Below the pieces are notes generated by a model. That model had not been told where the DNA came from and did no database searches. It saw only the letters and a list, made by a program, of their open reading frames with translations. A stretch of DNA of 7,759 nucleotides from a bacterium (GTDB taxonomy: Bacteria > UBP14 > UBA6098): NCBI GenBank assembly GCA_030642425.1, contig DAOWNU010000080.1, positions 1 to 7,759 of the forward strand. The letters are read 5' to 3'. How positions within the stretch are numbered: the first letter of the stretch is position 1; each line of letters opens with the position of its first letter. Shown here piece after piece: positions 3,881 to 7,759 of this stretch. A program made the position numbers and the translations under genes.

Positions 3881-6055
3881 TTACCTTCGTCTTCCCCTGT
3901 CGTCCCTGCGGTCATCTTTGCGATAACTGCTATTCCTTCTCTCGAACCGCGGCCTTTCAACATAACCCTCCGGCTTTTCGAGAAGCGCTTTGCGGGACAA
4001 TCTGATCTTGCCGTCGCGGCCAATCTCGATCACCTTGACCTTTATAATATCCCCGACACTCATAACGTCGGAGACCCTGTTCGTCCGTTCGTAGGCGATC
4101 TCGGATATGTGCAGCAGGCCGTCCTGATTCGGGAGTATCTGTATGAATGCGCCAAATTCCACAATCCTAACGACCTTGCCGTCATAAACTTTATTTAGTT
4201 CGGCCTCGGTTGTAAGCTCCTCGATCATTTTCAATGCGGCTTCGAGGCCGTCGGCGTTGACCGAAGCTATCTGGACCGTTCCATCGTCCTCGATAGAAAC
4301 CGTCGTTCCGGTGGCGTCCTGAATGCCGCGAATGGTTTTGCCGCCGGTGCCGATTACGGCGCCTATCTTTTCGGGATCGATCTTGATAGACACAATTCTC
4401 GGCGCGTATGGCGAGAGGGATTCGCGCGGCTTTTCGAGTGTTTCGCTCATCTTTGCCAATATATGTTCGCGGCCCATTTTCGCCTGCTCCAGAGCCTCTT
4501 TCATAATTTCGAGAGACACTCCCGAAATCTTGACATCCATCTGGAAGGCTGTTATCCCTTCCGGTGTGCCGGCCACTTTGAAATCCATATCGCCCATGTG
4601 ATCTTCCGCGCCGAGAATATCGCTGAGAACCTTATATCTCTCGCCGTCTTTCACAAGCCCCATCGCGATTCCGGCGACCGGAGCTTTGGTGGGAACTCCG
4701 GCATCCATCATGGACAGGCTTCCTGCGCAAACAGAGGCCATCGACGACGAGCCGTTACTCTCCATAATATCGCTCACGACGCGAATTGTGTATGGGAACA
4801 TGTCCTCGGAAGGGACAACCGGCGTCAACGCCCGTTCGGCGAGCATTCCATGGCCAATTTCTCTTCTTCCGGGGCCCATTGCGCGCCGGACCTCCCCGAC
4901 CGAGAATGGCGGGAAATTGTAATGGAAAAGAAAACTCTTAAAGCTCTCCCCTTCGAGGTCCTCGATCTTCTGCTCGTCCAGTTTTGTGCCGAGCGTGAGA
5001 ACTGCAAGCGCCTGAGTCTCGCCTCTCGTGAAAAGCGCGCTTCCGTGAGTTCTGTGAAGATATCCGGGCAGTATCGTTATCGGGCGAATATCCGATTGAC
5101 TCCGGCCGTCGATCCTCACGTCGTTATCGAGGATCATCGATCGCATACTTTCGCGCTCGATCTTGTGGATAACATCTTTTATCAGGCCTTCGCTCTCCGG
5201 GAACTCCTCCTCGAGTTCCGCGATAACTCCGTTCACCAGAGCTTCCATGGCTCTCTCGCGCGCTTTCTTATCCTTAACTGCGAAAACTTCGCTCAACGAG
5301 CCGCCGACCTTCTCGCGAACAGCCTTATCGAGCGATTCTTCCGGGCCGGCCACCGGTTCGTAGCTCATCTTTTCCTTGCCGATCCTGTCGATAAGCTCCT
5401 GCTGCATTTCGCAAATTTTCGCAAGATGTCCGCTCGCAAATTTCAGAGCCTCGACTAAAAGCTCTTCCGAAATCTCTTGCGCACCGCCCTCGACCATCAA
5501 AATATCCTCGGCTGTTCCGGCCACGATAAGATCCATTTCGCTTTCTTCGCGCATGACATAAGAAGGGTTCGCAATGAACTCTCCGCCAACATAGCCAATC
5601 CTGACCGCTCCGAACGGGCCGTCGAATGGAATATCCGAAATCGACAGGGCCGCGCTTGCGCCGATAATTCCAAGAACGTCTGGATCGTTTCTCCCATCGA
5701 AAGAAATGGGCATACACCATATCTGGATTTCGTTCATGAAATCCTTCGGGAAACGCGGTCTTATGGGCCTGTCTATAAGACGTGCCGTGAGGACAGCGTT
5801 CGCTTGCGGCCTACCTTCGCGTTTGAAAAACCCGCCGGGAATCCGGCCCGAGGCATACGTTCTCGGTCGATATTCCACGGTCAGCGGGAAGAACCCGTAA
5901 TTCGGGTTCGATTTCCTGCTTGCGCAGGCTGTGACGAGTATCTGAGTCTCGCCCATACTTACAACTACCGAGCCGTTGGCCTGCTTGGCCACGACTCCGG
6001 TTTCGATTTTCAACGGATAACCGTTGAGATTAATTTCAACAAATTGTTCGGGCAT
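3881..6055 (-). CDS. pnp: Polyribonucleotide nucleotidyltransferase (PNPase)
   Basis: PNPase degrades RNA from the 3' end using phosphate, releasing nucleoside diphosphates; it works as a ring-shaped trimer, often within an RNA degradosome. The 724 residues are slightly above the usual length of about 700. Order of domains: first RNase PH-like core (about 1-225, with FFKREGRP at 76-83), helical linker (about 240-305), second RNase PH-like core (about 310-545), KH domain (about 553-612, with GTGG at 569-572), and S1 domain (about 622-690). Active-site residues D485, D491 and K493 sit in ILGAEDHMGDMDFK (480-493), as in E. coli D486/D492/K494. The tail after 695 is unusually rich in Arg and Asp and ends in GRRR. 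ATG at 6055 follows AAAGGAGAAAA. It is 98 bp behind rpsO, the classic arrangement. Confidence 0.99.
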   Translation of the reverse strand: MPEQFVEINLNGYPLKIETGVVAKQANGSVVVSMGETQILVTACASRKSNPNYGFFPLTVEYRPRTYASGRIPGGFFKREGRPQANAVLTARLIDRPIRPRFPKDFMNEIQIWCMPISFDGRNDPDVLGIIGASAALSISDIPFDGPFGAVRIGYVGGEFIANPSYVMREESEMDLIVAGTAEDILMVEGGAQEISEELLVEALKFASGHLAKICEMQQELIDRIGKEKMSYEPVAGPEESLDKAVREKVGGSLSEVFAVKDKKARERAMEALVNGVIAELEEEFPESEGLIKDVIHKIERESMRSMILDNDVRIDGRSQSDIRPITILPGYLHRTHGSALFTRGETQALAVLTLGTKLDEQKIEDLEGESFKSFLFHYNFPPFSVGEVRRAMGPGRREIGHGMLAERALTPVVPSEDMFPYTIRVVSDIMESNGSSSMASVCAGSLSMMDAGVPTKAPVAGIAMGLVKDGERYKVLSDILGAEDHMGDMDFKVAGTPEGITAFQMDVKISGVSLEIMKEALEQAKMGREHILAKMSETLEKPRESLSPYAPRIVSIKIDPEKIGAVIGTGGKTIRGIQDATGTTVSIEDDGTVQIASVNADGLEAALKMIEELTTEAELNKVYDGKVVRIVEFGAFIQILPNQDGLLHISEIAYERTNRVSDVMSVGDIIKVKVIEIGRDGKIRLSRKALLEKPEGYVERPRFERRNSSYRKDDRRDDRGRRR

Positions 6056-6059
6056 TTTT

Positions 6060-6064
6060 CTCCT
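6060..6064 (-). promoter_or_regulatory. Ribosome binding site of pnp
   Basis: AGGAG on the minus strand, four bases before the ATG at 6055. A small hairpin (6072-6086) ends eight bases upstream of it, so folding could influence access to this site. Confidence 0.7.
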
Positions 6065-6071
6065 TTAGTAG

Positions 6072-6107
6072 AGGGAATGCTTCCCTTTTGCCCGTTAGTT
6101 CACTAAC
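6072..6107 (-). promoter_or_regulatory. Two small hairpins in the pnp leader
   Basis: Reading the minus strand, GTTAG/CTAAC arms (within 6094-6107) form a five-pair stem with a four-base loop. Then AGGGAA/TTCCCT (6086-6081 and 6077-6072) form a six-pair stem with a three-base loop. Both lie between rpsO and the pnp ribosome binding site. In E. coli a leader stem cut by RNase III is the basis of pnp self-control; these stems are far smaller, so a similar role is only a guess. No T run follows either stem, so they are not terminators. Confidence 0.35.
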
Positions 6108-6153
6108 AGACTTTTTTCTTTTTACTTCTTTTCTTTTTTTGTCGGTCATTTCG

Positions 6154-6426
6154 CTATTTCGCGCGGATGCCAAGTTCTGCAATAAGCGACTTGAAACGCG
6201 AGTAATTCTTCCGGCGAAGATAGGCGAGCAGTTTTTTTCTGCGGCCGATAAGGATAAAGAACCCCCGCTTGGAGTTATTATCCTTCGGAAATTTCTTGAA
6301 ATGCAAGGAGAGATTATTAATCCTCTCCGTCAGAACGGCGATTTGGACCTCCGGCGATCCAACATCATTTACATCTCTGCCGAATTCTTCGAAAATCTCC
6401 TTCTTTTTCGATCTTGTAATCGACAC
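6154..6426 (-). CDS. rpsO: 30S ribosomal protein S15
   Basis: The product is 90 residues, the standard length for S15, which binds 16S rRNA early in small-subunit assembly. Family motifs are clear: FGRDVNDVGSPEVQIAVLTERI (split at 15-25 and 26-36), LSLHF (39-43), KRGFFILIGRRKKLLAYL (53-70), and the LGIRAK end. rRNA-contact residues H42, D49 and S52 are kept, but the usual DHHS is DNNS (49-52). The start is GTG at 6426, backed by a full AGGAGG site five bases upstream. It lies 33 bp behind ribF and 98 bp before pnp, the common bacterial order. In some bacteria S15 represses its own translation; I see no clear pseudoknot here, and the leader between ribF and the start is short. Confidence 0.98.
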   Translation of the reverse strand: MSITRSKKKEIFEEFGRDVNDVGSPEVQIAVLTERINNLSLHFKKFPKDNNSKRGFFILIGRRKKLLAYLRRKNYSRFKSLIAELGIRAK

Positions 6427-6431
6427 TTTTT

Positions 6432-6437
6432 CCTCCT
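6432..6437 (-). promoter_or_regulatory. Strong ribosome binding site deciding the GTG start of rpsO
   Basis: AGGAGG on the minus strand, five bases before GTG at 6426. It is the most complete Shine-Dalgarno sequence in the minus-strand operon and explains how a high-demand ribosomal protein can use a GTG start. Confidence 0.8.
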
Positions 6438-6459
6438 GTTTATTTTCCTGTCTTAAAAT

Positions 6460-7383
6460 TTATTTTGCATTGTGGATTTTCACCCACTTTTCCAATTTCT
6501 CTTTGTCCTTTTCGATTTGTTCGATAAGCTCCATTTTCGACGGGAAGGCTCTCTCCCCCCTAAAATATTCAAAAACAGAGATCCGTGCCTCATCTCCAAT
6601 CGACAGCCCCATCTCCCGCACACAATAGAATTCCACCGTGAATTGCCCGTCGTCGAAAGTGGGACTCGTTCCAATATATAATAGCCCCGGCGTTCCCTTG
6701 TCGTCGGAAGCGGCATAAACCCCCGACGGCGGTAGCAATTTTTCTTCCGGCGGGCTGATATTCACCGTGGGATAGCCCATTTCTTTGCCGCGTCCCCTCC
6801 CCCGAACTACCTCTCCGGCTATCATATAAGGTCTTCCGAGCATGTGCGCGGTCCCGGACAGGCTTCCCTCCGCCACAGCTTCACGAATTCTGTTGCTGCG
6901 AATATGCTCGCCTTTCCAGAGCACCGGCTCGACTATCTCAAGCTCGAAACCCCTGTCATTTGCGATCCCTCGGAGCGATTCGACACCGCCTGAACGGTTT
7001 TTTCCGAAACCGTGATCGGTTCCCAGAATAAGCGCCTTTATTCCCAGCGATTTGACCAGATATTCCTCGACGAATTTCTCCGATGTCAGCCCTGCAAATG
7101 ACATATCGAACCCGACAACGATGAGGAAGTCGATACCCATCGCAGCAATCGCGGGAATTTTTTCGTCCAGTGGGGTCAATAATTTTAAAGAACTTTTTCC
7201 GAGCACCGCCCTCGGATGTGGCTCGAAAGTTAGCACAACCGGGGAAACTGCGAGCGCTTTCGCTTTGCCGAGCAATCGTTCCAGAACCGCTCGATGCCCC
7301 CGGTGAAGCCCGTCGAAACTGCCCACCGCGACTACCGAGCTATCGAGAATAAAGCGTGGTTCTGTCAGATATTCAGTTTTCAA
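6460..7383 (-). CDS. ribF: Bifunctional riboflavin kinase / FAD synthetase
   Basis: RibF phosphorylates riboflavin to FMN, then joins FMN to AMP to make FAD, in the cytoplasm. It has 307 residues, the normal length. The N-terminal FAD synthetase part (about 15-180) shows GSFDGLHRGH (21-30, with the HxGH nucleotide-binding motif), TFEPHPRAVL (52-61), GTDHGFGKNRSGG (121-133) and SNRIREAV (163-170), where the more usual pattern is SSTRIR. The C-terminal riboflavin kinase part (about 183-305) shows GRPYMIAGEV, GYPTVNI (203-209), SGVYA (220-224), IGTSPTF (237-243) and the likely catalytic E251 in TVEFYC. The start is TTG at 7383: no ATG or GTG fits between the upstream in-frame stop and the first motif. 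This overlaps the end of truB by 11 bp, suggesting coupled translation. Confidence 0.96.
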   Translation of the reverse strand: MKTEYLTEPRFILDSSVVAVGSFDGLHRGHRAVLERLLGKAKALAVSPVVLTFEPHPRAVLGKSSLKLLTPLDEKIPAIAAMGIDFLIVVGFDMSFAGLTSEKFVEEYLVKSLGIKALILGTDHGFGKNRSGGVESLRGIANDRGFELEIVEPVLWKGEHIRSNRIREAVAEGSLSGTAHMLGRPYMIAGEVVRGRGRGKEMGYPTVNISPPEEKLLPPSGVYAASDDKGTPGLLYIGTSPTFDDGQFTVEFYCVREMGLSIGDEARISVFEYFRGERAFPSKMELIEQIEKDKEKLEKWVKIHNAK

Positions 7384-7759
7384 TTGCTTCCGGCCTCAAA
7401 AAAACGCGTTCGTATTTATAACCCGCCCCGGTATTATCGATCTTTCGAACAATCGCGGCGAGAGTATTATTATATGTTATTCGGAAGAGCTTATCCGTCT
7501 CAATTTTTTCCAAATCGAGTTCCAAACGCCTTCCGTGAGCAATTTCCCGCGCTTCCGACCCACCGACCACGACTTCCGGCATATCCGACAGGGCGTCTCC
7601 CGGCGTCGTCAGGGCGGATTCGATTTCGTTCGATTCCGCGAGAGCGAGCAGCTTATCGAGAGGTAACGCGTCGTCGATATTAAAACGTCCTATCCTCGTT
7701 CTTCGCAGCCCGGACAGATGCGCCCCGCATCCGGCAAGCTCACCAAAATCCTCCGCAAG
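7373..7759 (-). CDS. truB: tRNA pseudouridine(55) synthase, C-terminal part (5' end outside window)
   Basis: TruB converts U55 of the tRNA T-loop to pseudouridine. Only the last 128 residues are visible; the family is about 300, so the catalytic Asp lies beyond the right edge. The visible part begins LAEDFGELAGCGAHLSGLRR, whose GCGAHLSGLRRTRIGRF stretch is a hallmark of the end of the TruB catalytic domain. After NIDDALPLDKLLAL comes the C-terminal domain, with DMPEVVVGG, an IAHGRRL strand and a final YKYERVFL near the end, typical of the last strand in TruB. The stop TGA (7375-7373) lies inside ribF. The infB-rbfA-truB-ribF-rpsO-pnp order seen in many bacteria predicts rbfA and infB to the right. 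Confidence 0.95.
   Translation of the reverse strand, partial: LAEDFGELAGCGAHLSGLRRTRIGRFNIDDALPLDKLLALAESNEIESALTTPGDALSDMPEVVVGGSEAREIAHGRRLELDLEKIETDKLFRITYNNTLAAIVRKIDNTGAGYKYERVFLRPEAIEN

Noticed and set aside
4463..5458. Long plus-strand open frame of 331 codons opposite pnp
   Set aside because: It lies wholly inside the clear PNPase gene, shows no recognisable motif, and such antisense frames are common opposite GC-rich codon patterns.
5477..6106. Plus-strand open frame of 209 codons opposite the 5' part of pnp
   Set aside because: Antisense shadow of a confidently identified gene, with no family motif.

Overview
The window most likely comes from an uncultured diderm (LPS-making) bacterium. 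The evidence is an intact lpxA, the conserved truB-ribF-rpsO-pnp gene order, and two secreted fibre-like proteins. One of these has an N-terminus (residues 24-29 'PRLITY', then 'YQGKL', a 'TSPYAFRA' motif, alternating 'YAD' repeats and 'GIPAGFAD') that I associate with candidate phyla around the FCB group (Zixibacteria, Fermentibacteria, Edwardsbacteria, WOR-3-like lineages). That placement is an impression from motif style, not a search. No integrase, transposase, tRNA, rRNA or CRISPR array is visible.

Layout. Positions 1-2288 (minus strand) hold two tandem secreted fibre-like genes. The first transcribed (1020-2288) is complete, and the second (1-990) runs off the left edge. Positions 2289-2802 are a 514-bp divergent intergenic region with unusual structure: a very A/T-rich promoter zone for the fibre genes with a leader hairpin, a perfect 14-bp palindrome, a GC-rich REP-like double hairpin, a second dyad, and a near-consensus promoter for rpmB. 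Positions 2803-2997 (plus) encode ribosomal protein L28, followed by a strong intrinsic terminator. Positions 3069-7759 (minus) form one tightly packed run read as truB (partial) > ribF > rpsO > pnp > lpxA. Gaps range from an 11-bp overlap to 98 bp.

How the genes relate. truB, ribF, rpsO and pnp are the downstream half of the widespread nusA-infB-rbfA-truB-ribF-rpsO-pnp translation and RNA-decay cluster. Here lpxA (first step of lipid A synthesis) is attached to its 3' end rather than sitting with lpxD/fabZ/lpxB. rpmB converges on lpxA, with a terminator between them. The fibre genes are transcribed divergently from rpmB and probably encode cell-surface or secreted proteins.

The housekeeping genes look ordinary. 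The parts worth a second look are the intergenic region 2289-2802, the tail-fibre/capsid-like protein at the left edge, the position of lpxA, and the predicted acyl-chain ruler residue of LpxA. I see no convincing new defence or mobile system.
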